13,865 bases of DNA from Planctomycetota bacterium (GTDB lineage: Bacteria > Planctomycetota > PUPC01 > JABMSA01 > JAUWKK01), in assembly GCA_030614245.1 (NCBI GenBank), contig JAUWKK010000028.1, forward strand, positions 1 to 13,865, in the 5' to 3' direction. Below are positions 6,845 to 13,828 of this stretch, one piece after another (position 1 is the first letter of the stretch; each line of letters starts with the position of its first letter). The position numbers were made by a program, and so were the translations under genes. The notes under the pieces were generated by a model that was not told where the DNA came from, did not search any database, and saw only the letters and a program-made list of their open reading frames with translations.

Positions 6845-7843
6845 TCAACCGTATTGCTCCACCATCTCGCGGCAGACGGATTTTATCCCGATATTCACCG
6901 GACAGACGTCGTCACAGCGTCCGCACAGGTAGCATGTGACGTGCCCCCAGCGCGTGACGTCGGCTGCAAGCCTGTGATGGATGCGGCGGCGGGTTCTGAT
7001 CGCTTCTTCGCCCATCGGGTTGTGGCCACTGGCCTCGCGCATGAAGCCGTCGAGCTGGCATGAGTCCCACATGCGCCAGCGCTCGATCTTGCCGTTCGCC
7101 TCGCGGTCGAAGACCTCGAAACACGTGCAGGTCGGGCAGACGAGGTTGCAGGACGTGCATGCGATGCAGCGGTCGGAGACGTCTTCCCAGAATTTCTCGG
7201 GCACCTTGTCGGCCAGGATTAGCCTGGAGGCGGCCTGGATGAGTTCAAGGTCGTCTGTGGGCAGCGCGTCGGATTCCTTCTGCAGCGCCTCGAGCGCGCC
7301 ATCGGCGGCATCTTCGCCGGCGTCGATGCCGTCGACCAGACCGCGGCCGGCATCGGAGTATGCAGCAACGATGAACTTGTCGCCGTCGGAGATCACCTCG
7401 ATGTCGCACTTCTCGCCTGCGATGCGGAGGAAGTTCCCATCGGCGCCGCAGCGCCCCGAGACACTGACGACAATCGAACCGTCTCGCCCGGCGAAGTAGA
7501 TGTCGTCGCGATAATTCGCGTCGAAAAACCGGTCGATGAACTCAAGGCAGTCGGCATCCTGCGCGGTGAAGCCTACGACGAAGAGCGGCTTTCCGCGCGC
7601 CGCGGCCATCTCGACAGGCGTCGACGCCATATCGGCATCGGCAGTGAGCAGCTTCTGCATCTGCGGGAAGAAGACACTCGTAATTTTTGTGGGCACAGCG
7701 CCGCCGGCGAGCGCCAGGGGGCCTTCATCCGGTTTCCCCAGAGATCTGGTGCCGTCGTGCAGTGCGATGGGCACGCGTACGTCATAATCGGATTCCAGGC
7801 ACTTGAAGAACGCTTCCAGTTCCTGAACGGTTAATCTCTTCAC
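6845..7843 (-). CDS. Formate dehydrogenase beta subunit, two [4Fe-4S] clusters (sulfhydrogenase beta / HydB type)
   Basis: Electron-transfer subunit that would link FdhA to the flavin gamma subunit. Residues 1 to about 200 resemble the N-terminal domain of sulfhydrogenase/hydrogenase beta subunits (ALAGGAVPTKITSVFFPQ, GKPLFVVGFTAQDADCLEFIDRFF, DDIYFAGRDG). The C-terminal part has two cluster motifs: CIACTSCNLVCPTCTCFEV (Cys226, 229, 232, 236) and CYLCGRCDDVCP (Cys304, 307, 310, 314). The length is 332 residues. The frame is open to a TTG at 7870, but the GTG at 7843 is preferred because AAGGAG lies exactly 6 bases ahead and it gives a 4-base GTGA overlap with the fdhA stop. No Tat signal or membrane segment is seen, so it is cytoplasmic. 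Such subunits normally accompany group 3 NiFe hydrogenases; no hydrogenase gene occurs here, so assignment to the dehydrogenase rests on position. Confidence 0.88.
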   Translation of the reverse strand: MKRLTVQELEAFFKCLESDYDVRVPIALHDGTRSLGKPDEGPLALAGGAVPTKITSVFFPQMQKLLTADADMASTPVEMAAARGKPLFVVGFTAQDADCLEFIDRFFDANYRDDIYFAGRDGSIVVSVSGRCGADGNFLRIAGEKCDIEVISDGDKFIVAAYSDAGRGLVDGIDAGEDAADGALEALQKESDALPTDDLELIQAASRLILADKVPEKFWEDVSDRCIACTSCNLVCPTCTCFEVFDREANGKIERWRMWDSCQLDGFMREASGHNPMGEEAIRTRRRIHHRLAADVTRWGHVTCYLCGRCDDVCPVNIGIKSVCREMVEQYG

Positions 7844-9882
7844 GAAGCGCTCCTTATCTTTGCGGCACAAACCTTATATTCGGGGATTTTCGCAACGGGA
7901 TCGAGGGCATTGATGGTCAGCCTGTTGGCCGGACCCTCTTCGAAGTGGAACGGCATGAAGAGCACGCCCTTCACTACGACGTCTGTGACGCGCGCCATTG
8001 CTTTGACTTCGCCTCGGCGCGTGGTGACGAATGCCCACTGCCGCTCGCCGATGCCGAGTTCCTTCGCGTCATCGGGATGGAGCTCGAAGTAGGGGAACCT
8101 CTCCTCGCGGTCGAGCAGCCTCGAGCGCCTGGTCATGGTGCCTGTATGGAAGTGGAAGTAGCATCGGCCCGTCGAGAGCACGAAGGGGTACTCTTCGCAG
8201 GGCAGTTCGACCGACGGCGTGTATTCGGCGGGCATGAACATCCCGAGGCCTCGGGAGAACTTGCCGGCGTGCAGCACGGACGTGCCGGGGTGCTCCTTGT
8301 CGAGACACGGCCACTGAAGGCCGACCTTGTCGATGCGATCATACGATATTCCGCCGTAGATCGGCGTTACGGCGGCGATCTCGTCCATGATATCGCTCGG
8401 CGAGCCGTACTGCATGCCATCGTAGCCGCAGCGCTTTGCGAGGTCGCAGAGGATTTCCCAGTCGCTCCTGGCTTGCCCGACGGGCTCGACAGCCTTGCGA
8501 ACTCGCTGCACTCGCCGCTCGGTGGACGTGAAAGTGCCGTCTTTCTCGGCATAGCACGCCGCAGGCAGGATAACGTCCGCGAATTCGGAGGTCGGCGTCG
8601 GGAAGATGTCCTGTACGATCACGAACTCGAGCCTCTCGAGTGCCTCCCTGACGTGGTTCTGATCGGGATCGGACATCATCGGATTCTCGCCGAGGATGTA
8701 GAGCGCCTTGAGCTCGCCCTCGGCGGCGGCGTTGATGGCGGTGGTGACGGTATGCCCGACCTCAGCGGGTAGGTTCTCGACGCCCCAGGCTTTCTCGAAC
8801 TTCTCGCGGGCCGCCGGATCGGTCACCTTCTGGTATCCGCTGTAGACATTGGGAAGAGCGCCCATGTCGCACGCGCCCTGAACGTTGTTCTGTCCGCGGA
8901 GCGGGTTGACACCGGTGCCCGGCAGGCCGACGTTGCCGGTGAGCATTGCCAGGTTGGCGCAGCTCTTAACGTTGTCGACGCCGTGCGTGTGCTGGGTAAT
9001 GCCCATGGAGTAGACGATCATCGCCTTGTCGGCAGCGGCGAACATGCGCGCCGCTTCGATTATTTCGTCGGGCGTGATCCCGCAGATTTCGGCGGCCTTC
9101 TCAGGCGGATAGTCGGCTACGATCTTCTTAAGTTCATCGTAGTTCTCGGTGCGGGTCTCGATGAACTTCTTGTCTTCGAGGCCCTGGGAGATGATGACGT
9201 TCATCAGGCCGTTGAGGAATGCGACGTCGGTTCCGTTCTTGCAGCGAATGTGCATGTCGGCGATTCTGGCCAGGCGTATTCTGCGGTTGTCGGCGACGAT
9301 CAGCTTCGCGCCGTTCTTCTTCACGTTGTTGATGATCCTCGTGCCGATCAGCGGATGCTGCTCGGGCGTGTTCGAGCCGGTCACCAGTATGCAGTCTGCC
9401 TGCTCCATGCACGAAATGGAGTTGGTCATGGCTCCGGAGCCGAAAGTGGCGGCGAGGCCGAGAACGGTCGACGAGTGACAAAGCCTGGCGCAGTGATCGA
9501 CGCTGTTGGTCTTGAACACCGCTCGGGCGAGCTTCATCATGAGGTAGTTTTCTTCGTTGGTAGTCTTGGCCGACGAGAAGAAGGCAACTGCGTCGTTTCC
9601 GTGCCGGGCCTGGATATCCTTGAGCTTTTCGGCGATGAGGCCGAGCGCTTCATCCCAGGATGCCGGCTCGAGTTTGCCATCCTTGCGGATGAGCGGCTGG
9701 GTGAGCCGGTCGGGATGATTGACGAAGTGGTGGGCGTTCCAGCCCTTTACACAAAGCTGTCCCTGCGCAACGACGTGCTCTCCGGCGGGCTCGACGCCGA
9801 TGAGCTTGCCCTCATCGTCCACAACCAGGTAGAAACCGCATCCGGTGCCGCAGTACGGGCAGGTAGTGATGACTTTTTTCAT
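7840..9882 (-). CDS. fdhA: Formate dehydrogenase catalytic (alpha) subunit, Cys-type, Mo/W-bis-MGD
   Basis: This subunit oxidises formate to CO2 (or does the reverse) at a Mo or W centre held by two MGD molecules. In the 680-residue protein, TCPYCGTGC...QLCVKG gives the proximal [4Fe-4S] ligands Cys8, Cys11, Cys15 and Cys44. DHCARLCHSSTV (129-140) places Cys135 as the metal ligand where many homologues have selenocysteine, followed by His136. PLRGQNNVQGACDMGALP, GENPMMSDPD and TSEFADVILPAACYAEKDGTF are family blocks. The C-terminal MGD-binding domain runs from about STGRCYFHFHTGTMTRRS to the end. The size resembles E. coli FdhF (715), without extra ferredoxin domains. There is no Tat motif, so it is cytoplasmic. 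The frame is open to 9987, but the ATG at 9882 has GAGGGG upstream, gives the normal N-terminus and overlaps the gamma stop (ATGA). Its stop overlaps the beta GTG. Confidence 0.95.
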   Translation of the reverse strand: MKKVITTCPYCGTGCGFYLVVDDEGKLIGVEPAGEHVVAQGQLCVKGWNAHHFVNHPDRLTQPLIRKDGKLEPASWDEALGLIAEKLKDIQARHGNDAVAFFSSAKTTNEENYLMMKLARAVFKTNSVDHCARLCHSSTVLGLAATFGSGAMTNSISCMEQADCILVTGSNTPEQHPLIGTRIINNVKKNGAKLIVADNRRIRLARIADMHIRCKNGTDVAFLNGLMNVIISQGLEDKKFIETRTENYDELKKIVADYPPEKAAEICGITPDEIIEAARMFAAADKAMIVYSMGITQHTHGVDNVKSCANLAMLTGNVGLPGTGVNPLRGQNNVQGACDMGALPNVYSGYQKVTDPAAREKFEKAWGVENLPAEVGHTVTTAINAAAEGELKALYILGENPMMSDPDQNHVREALERLEFVIVQDIFPTPTSEFADVILPAACYAEKDGTFTSTERRVQRVRKAVEPVGQARSDWEILCDLAKRCGYDGMQYGSPSDIMDEIAAVTPIYGGISYDRIDKVGLQWPCLDKEHPGTSVLHAGKFSRGLGMFMPAEYTPSVELPCEEYPFVLSTGRCYFHFHTGTMTRRSRLLDREERFPYFELHPDDAKELGIGERQWAFVTTRRGEVKAMARVTDVVVKGVLFMPFHFEEGPANRLTINALDPVAKIPEYKVCAAKIRSAS
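7850..7855 (-). promoter_or_regulatory. Ribosome binding site AAGGAG that decides the GTG start of the beta subunit
   Basis: AAGGAG on the minus strand lies within the last codons of fdhA, 6 bases before the GTG at 7843. This favours GTG over the in-frame TTG at 7870. Confidence 0.75.
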
Positions 9883-10739
9883 ATTGCACCCCTCAAACCG
9901 GCGACCTGGTCCAAAGTGAATACGGGGCCGTCGATACAGCAGTAGAGATGCTCGATCGTGCAATGGCCGCACTTCCCGACGCCGCATTTCATGTAACGTT
10001 CGAGCGAGACAACGATATTCTCGTCGCTGATGCCTTTCTTATGCAGTTCGATGATGACGAACCGGTACATTATCGGCGGGCCGACGATGATCGCTGTGGT
10101 CTTGTCGGGGGCGATCGCCAACGGCGGGATCAGCTTGGTGATAACGCCGACGTTGGTGTCCCAGCAGGCTCCTCCGGGGACGGCATCGACCGTCAGGCGG
10201 CAGTCGAACTTGTCCGAGCTCTGCCACAGTGCCAGTTCGTCTTTGTAGAGGACGTCGTCGGGTGACTTTGCCCCGTAGAGAATGGTCACGTCGGCGAAGT
10301 CGCCGCGGCAATCTTCGACGTACTGGATCATCGCCCTCATCGGAGCGAGACCGCAGCCGCCGGAGATCAGCAGCAGGTTACGGCCTTTCATACCTTCTGT
10401 ATCGAAGAACGTGCCGAACGGGCCGCGCAATCCGACCGTATCGCCGGGTTTCAGCTCGTGCATGGCATTCGTCAACGTTCCCGCATTGCGGACACCCATC
10501 TCGAGATAATCGCCTCGGGTCGGCGAAGACGACACCGAGATAGGCGCCTCTCCGATACCCAGCAGCGAAACCTGCATGAACTGCCCGGGCTTGTGGCCGA
10601 AAGGCTGCCCATCGACACGCACGAACCTGAACAGTTTCTCGCTTGGCGTCAGATCGCGGACAGACTCCACTCGGCACATAAACGGGCGATAGAGCACGAG
10701 TCCGCGGTCATCGGCCTTTGAAGCAGCCGCTGTACTCAT
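9879..10739 (-). CDS. Formate dehydrogenase gamma subunit: FAD/NAD(P)-binding, [2Fe-2S] (sulfhydrogenase gamma / HydG type)
   Basis: Flavoprotein of the ferredoxin-NADP reductase fold that would exchange electrons with NAD(P). In 286 residues I see an N-terminal beta-barrel FAD domain (PGQFMQVSLLGIGEAPISVS, 51-70; VRNAGTLTNAMHELKPGD, 83-100), a nucleotide-binding GGCGLAP (127-133), GPP(I/M) near the end, and a C-terminal [2Fe-2S] motif KCGVGKCGHC...CCIDGPVF (Cys252, 257, 260 and 268). The layout matches hydrogenase/sulfur-reductase gamma subunits and PyrK. The frame runs open to 10796. The ATG at 10748 is only one base from AAAGGA; the ATG at 10739 lies 10 bases from it, so I take 10739. It is first in the cluster, and its stop overlaps fdhA (ATGA). 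NAD versus NADP preference cannot be told from the sequence by eye. Confidence 0.9.
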   Translation of the reverse strand: MSTAAASKADDRGLVLYRPFMCRVESVRDLTPSEKLFRFVRVDGQPFGHKPGQFMQVSLLGIGEAPISVSSSPTRGDYLEMGVRNAGTLTNAMHELKPGDTVGLRGPFGTFFDTEGMKGRNLLLISGGCGLAPMRAMIQYVEDCRGDFADVTILYGAKSPDDVLYKDELALWQSSDKFDCRLTVDAVPGGACWDTNVGVITKLIPPLAIAPDKTTAIIVGPPIMYRFVIIELHKKGISDENIVVSLERYMKCGVGKCGHCTIEHLYCCIDGPVFTLDQVAGLRGAI

Positions 10740-10869
10740 ATTGTACATATCCTTTGTGTAATCAGAAAACCCTCGCACTGCGCCCCGGTGAAGCAATGTG
10801 GCGAGGATAACATCTTGCCCTGCGACTCCTAATGCGGCTCACTTTCGGCCCCGATCACCGGCCCACGGG
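10740..10869 (-). promoter_or_regulatory. 5' leader of the formate dehydrogenase operon (about 125 nt)
   Basis: If transcription starts just downstream of the -10 at 10875-10870, the message has an unusually long leader for a bacterial operon. It holds the hairpin at 10806-10771 with a following TTTT. A 7-base segment CCGGTGA (minus strand, 10861-10855) is exactly complementary to TCACCGG (10791-10785) inside that hairpin's loop, so two mutually exclusive or pseudoknotted folds are possible. I could not match it to the Moco riboswitch consensus. Confidence 0.45.
10771..10806 (-). terminator. Attenuator-like hairpin in the operon leader
   Basis: On the minus strand CCTCGC(C)AC pairs with GTGCGAGG: eight pairs with one bulged C and a 19-base loop. 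GTTTTC follows at once (T run 10769-10766). It lies 32 bases before the first start codon. The T run is short and the loop large, so it may be a weak or conditional terminator, or chance pairing in GC-rich sequence. Confidence 0.35.
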
Positions 10870-10897
10870 ATTATATTGTTTCTCGTGCAAATTTCAA
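10870..10897 (-). promoter_or_regulatory. Sigma70-like promoter for the formate dehydrogenase/cofactor operon
   Basis: On the minus strand, TTGAAA (10897-10892) and a perfect TATAAT (10875-10870) are separated by 16 bases. It is the only strong match I see upstream of the first gene and it faces the operon. Confidence 0.6.
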
Positions 10898-10929
10898 GGC
10901 CCGTTTCCGGCGCTGCCGGATCCTCTGCC

Positions 10930-10958
10930 TTGACAAGACAACGCAATTCCAGCAAGAT
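10930..10958 (+). promoter_or_regulatory. Candidate promoter for the Gfo/Idh pair
   Basis: A perfect -35 TTGACA at 10930-10935 is followed after 17 bases by CAAGAT (10953-10958), a poor -10. Transcription would start only about 20 bases before the gene. The -35 match is good; the pairing is uncertain. Confidence 0.35.
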
Positions 10959-10971
10959 AGCACAGTCACAC

Positions 10972-10977
10972 AGGAGG
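10972..10977 (+). promoter_or_regulatory. Strong ribosome binding site AGGAGG of the first Gfo/Idh gene
   Basis: A perfect Shine-Dalgarno core lies 8 bases before the ATG at 10986 and fixes that start. Confidence 0.85.
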
Positions 10978-10985
10978 AGTAGCAC

Positions 10986-12095
10986 ATGGCTGAGAAAGAA
11001 TTAGGCGTGCTCGTTCACGGGGCTGGAGTGGTCTCGACGCAGCACATTCAGGCGTTCAACAAGAATCCTCACACGCGGATAGCGGCCATATCGAGCAGGA
11101 AGCTGGCCAGTTGCAGGGCCCGCGCCGAAGAGGCCGGCCTGCGTGACGTCAGCTTCTACGACGATTACGAGAAGGCCCTGCGGCACGAGGGAGTCGATAT
11201 CGTGTCCGTCTGCACTCCGCAGCACGTCCACGCGGAGAACACGATCGCCGCGGCCGAGGCCGGCAAGCACATCGTCATAGAAAAACCCGTCGCAAACAGC
11301 CTGAATGAACTCCGCATGATGCGCGATGCCGTCCGCAAGGCCGGAGTGAAGACCGTCGTCAGTTTCGTCCTGCGCTGGAACCCGCTGTTCGAGACGATAA
11401 AGGCGATGATAGCCGACGACGCGCTCGGCAGGGTCTACTACGTCGAAACCGACTACGAGCACAACATCGGAAGCGCATGGACCGGCTACCAGGATACGCG
11501 GACGAAGACGGGTGGCGTCAGTTCGATGCTCATCGGCGGATGCCACGCAGTTGATGCGGCCCGATGGTTCGCCGCACCCGGGCGTTACGAGACGGCCGAC
11601 GTGACCGAAGTCTTCGCGTACTCGGGTGGATGGCGGAAGGGGAGCAATGTCGAGTTCAACTACATCATCAATGAGTTCCGGAGAATCGAGAATCCCCTCG
11701 AATACGACGGCCTTGAAGTCTTTATCATGAAGTTCGACAATGGCACAGTCTCGAAGGTCTCGGTCAATAACGATTGCGTGATGCCGTACAAGTTCCCGAT
11801 CAAGATATTCGGCAATCGCGGGACGATCCGCGACAACCGTATCTGGTCGCACAAGTTCCCCGGCCAGAAGGATTGGGTCGAGCTGCCCACCATCCTGCCC
11901 GACAGCGCCAGCGTGGAGCACCATCCGTTCCAGGGCGAGATGGATCATTTCGTGCAGTGCATCCTCGAAGACAGGGAATCGCACTGCAATCTCGAGGATG
12001 CCGTCAACACCCACGAGATAATCTTTGCAGCGCAGCGGTGCTACCAGACGCATCAGCCCGTGAAGCTTCCGCTTTCGCAGGCATTCAGCTTATAA
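10986..12095 (+). CDS. Gfo/Idh/MocA-family NAD(P)-dependent oxidoreductase, cytoplasmic
   Basis: A 369-residue dehydrogenase of the glucose-fructose oxidoreductase/inositol dehydrogenase family. The N-terminal Rossmann domain is seen in VLVHGAGVVSTQHIQAF (8-24, glycine-rich NAD(P) loop), SVCTPQHVHAE and the catalytic-type EKP motif (99-101). The C-terminal alpha/beta domain has RWNPLFETIKAMI, GGVSSMLIGGCHAVDAARWF (176-195, with the usual substrate-site His187 and Asp190) and a typical tail (HHPFQGEMDHFVQCI...NTHEIIFAAQRC). There is no signal peptide. Substrate cannot be read from the sequence; sugars, aminosugars or cyclitols are usual. Eleven bases separate it from the next, related gene, so the two probably form an operon. 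It is divergent from the formate dehydrogenase cluster and nothing ties it to formate metabolism. Confidence 0.92.
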   Translation: MAEKELGVLVHGAGVVSTQHIQAFNKNPHTRIAAISSRKLASCRARAEEAGLRDVSFYDDYEKALRHEGVDIVSVCTPQHVHAENTIAAAEAGKHIVIEKPVANSLNELRMMRDAVRKAGVKTVVSFVLRWNPLFETIKAMIADDALGRVYYVETDYEHNIGSAWTGYQDTRTKTGGVSSMLIGGCHAVDAARWFAAPGRYETADVTEVFAYSGGWRKGSNVEFNYIINEFRRIENPLEYDGLEVFIMKFDNGTVSKVSVNNDCVMPYKFPIKIFGNRGTIRDNRIWSHKFPGQKDWVELPTILPDSASVEHHPFQGEMDHFVQCILEDRESHCNLEDAVNTHEIIFAAQRCYQTHQPVKLPLSQAFSL

Positions 12096-12106
12096 GGATA
12101 GAACCA

Positions 12107-13423
12107 ATGAGAAAGTATTGGACACGCAGAGGGTTTCTGAAGACATCCGGCGCGGCGGCGATTGGCATCGGCCTGGCGGCCGACGTTCTCGGCGGCGAGA
12201 CGGCCGCCGCTCCAAGCGACAGGCTCAACATAGGCACAATAGGCTACGGCGGCCGCGGCCGCGGGCACACCGCCGTAATGCTCCGCCGCAAGGATGCAAA
12301 GGTAACGGCAATCTGCGACGTCGATAAACGGCGCGTAAAAGCCGGTGTCGCAGCCTGCAAGGGCACCGCTACCGGGTATCACGACTTCCGCAAGCTCATC
12401 GATCACAAGGACCTCGATGCCGTCATCGTGGCGACGCCGCCGCACTGGCATACGCTCCAGGCGGTCGCCGCGTGCAAGGCCGGCAAGGACCTCTTCATCG
12501 AGAAGCCGCTGACAATATGGCCGGGCGAGAGCCAGGCTATCGTGAGGGCCGCGAAAGAGAACAAATCGGTCACGCAGGTCTGCACGCAGATTCACGCGAG
12601 GGAGAACTACCATCGGGTCGTAGAGATCGTGCGCTCCGGCATCCTCGGCAAGGTCAACGCCGTCAGGACGTTCTTCAAGCTCGGCCAGACGCGCAGGGGC
12701 ATCGGCACGGCCCGCAACAGCGCGCCCCCCCCGTATCTCGACTGGGAGATGTACGTCGGCCCGGCCCCGATGCGGCCGTATAACCGCCTGCTCAACGCCG
12801 GGGCGGCGATCGACTGCTCGTTCATGGAGTTCACCGGCGGCTGGATGCCTGGAATGGCCCCGCATACCATCGATCTGCCCGTCTGGGCGCTCGAGCTGGG
12901 GCTGCCCAGCCGCGTCAATTGCACCGGAGGGCGGTTCGTCCTCGAAGGCGCCGGCAACGAACCCGACGTCCAGGAAGCACAGTTCCAGTATCCCGATCGG
13001 ACTATGACCTGGATGATGAACCTGACCAACAGCTACGGCTGGAACTTCCAGGGCAGCGGCGGACGGACCCGCCGGTTGGGCGTTTACTTCCACGGCGACG
13101 AGGCCACGCTATACGCCAATTACGGCATGTATAAGGTGATCCCCGAGGGCAATCCCAAGGCGCAGCTCAAGCTGCCCGAGAAGACGCTCCCGAGATCGCC
13201 GGGCCACCACGAAGACTGGATACGCTGCATCAAGAGCCGCAAACAGCCGAGCTGTAACGTCTTCTACCACCACAACGTGAATATGCCCATCGCTCTGGCT
13301 AACCTCTCGATGAAGCTCGGCAGGTCGATTCAGATCGATACGAAGACGGGCGATGCAATCCGTGACGAAGAGGCCGCTGGAGCGTATCAGCCCAAGTATC
13401 GCAAGCCCTGGAAACTGTCCTGA
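12107..13423 (+). CDS. Gfo/Idh/MocA-family oxidoreductase with twin-arginine (Tat) signal
   Basis: A 438-residue member of the same family, longer than its neighbour. It begins with a Tat signal, TRRGFLKTSGAAAIGIGLAA (6-25), so the folded, cofactor-loaded enzyme is expected outside the cytoplasmic membrane. The Rossmann loop IGTIGYGGRGRGH (42-54), ATPPHWHTLQA and EKPLT (132-136) follow. PYLDWEMYVGPAPMRPYN and SFMEFTGGWMPGMAPHTIDLPVWAL in the second domain are blocks I associate with the long Tat-exported branch common in Planctomycetota-like bacteria. The ATG at 12107 is chosen because AAGGA lies 8 bases upstream and the Tat motif starts at once; the open frame to 11774 would have to overlap the previous gene. 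Substrate is unknown; carbohydrate breakdown outside the membrane is the usual inference. Confidence 0.92.
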   Translation: MRKYWTRRGFLKTSGAAAIGIGLAADVLGGETAAAPSDRLNIGTIGYGGRGRGHTAVMLRRKDAKVTAICDVDKRRVKAGVAACKGTATGYHDFRKLIDHKDLDAVIVATPPHWHTLQAVAACKAGKDLFIEKPLTIWPGESQAIVRAAKENKSVTQVCTQIHARENYHRVVEIVRSGILGKVNAVRTFFKLGQTRRGIGTARNSAPPPYLDWEMYVGPAPMRPYNRLLNAGAAIDCSFMEFTGGWMPGMAPHTIDLPVWALELGLPSRVNCTGGRFVLEGAGNEPDVQEAQFQYPDRTMTWMMNLTNSYGWNFQGSGGRTRRLGVYFHGDEATLYANYGMYKVIPEGNPKAQLKLPEKTLPRSPGHHEDWIRCIKSRKQPSCNVFYHHNVNMPIALANLSMKLGRSIQIDTKTGDAIRDEEAAGAYQPKYRKPWKLS

Positions 13424-13466
13424 AAGGAGATTGAAGACGGCACTTCGCCGCATTCGGACCACTCTT

Positions 13467-13520
13467 ATCTGTGTTCATCCCTGCCATAGGCAGGCGGGTG
13501 CGTTGATCTATGGTTCCATC
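13467..13520 (+). repeat. ATCTGTGTTCATC-type repeat apparently interrupted by a palindrome
   Basis: ATCTGTGTTCATC (13467-13479) and GATCTATGGTTCCATC (about 13505-13520) resemble two parts of a repeat I recall from several bacterial genomes. Between them sits the palindrome CCTGCC-ATA-GGCAGG (13480-13494) plus a few bases. The join suggests that one element inserted into another. Confidence 0.35.
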
Positions 13521-13698
13521 CCCGCCTCAAGTAACTCCGCTCATCACAAGCGGCACCGAACAACGCAACCGGCTCCGGCTGAGTCTGACCTCCAATCGTG
13601 GGGAATGCTGGCCAACCGTGCTCCAGAGGCAATGGGTGTTTCCAACCGCAATCGCAGGCAAGCTGATTGCGGGCCGCGTCGCGGCCAAGGCGTAAAGC

Positions 13699-13828
13699 CT
13701 GGGGCTTCAGCCCCAGGAATCAGACAATATAATAGCTGTGCCCTGAAGGGGCACGGCATGTGTTCATCTCCTTCGCCCCTTCAGGGCGGCTCGTTTCTTC
13801 CGCTCCTGAACTGGGGCTGAAGCCCCAG
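13699..13828. repeat. Nested mirror array of four palindromes (A-B-B'-A')
   Basis: A at 13699-13716 (CTGGGGCT-TC-AGCCCCAG) is the exact reverse complement of A' at 13811-13828 (loop GA). B at 13740-13752 (GCCCTGAAGGGGC) is the exact reverse complement of B' at 13775-13787. Each unit is itself a hairpin, and the whole could form a cruciform about 130 bp long centred near 13763. Confidence 0.8.

Noticed and set aside
9476..9481. Possible selenocysteine codon in fdhA
   Set aside because: The metal-ligand position (residue 135) is an ordinary Cys codon, the frame has no internal TGA, and no SECIS element is needed.
8983..9945. A 320-codon plus-strand open frame opposite fdhA
   Set aside because: It is a shadow of the conserved formate dehydrogenase sequence, without motifs or a ribosome site.
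10740..10869. Moco riboswitch (Moco RNA motif) in the operon leader
   Set aside because: I could not find the conserved core bases of that motif; only an attenuator-like hairpin is reported.
10872..10877. Plus-strand -10-like TATATT
   Set aside because: No -35 element lies at the right distance upstream; it is the complement of the minus-strand promoter -10 region.
11001..13093. Two long minus-strand open frames (about 350 codons each) opposite the Gfo/Idh genes
   Set aside because: They mirror well-supported plus-strand genes with family motifs and ribosome sites; no recognisable domain is seen in the antisense translations.
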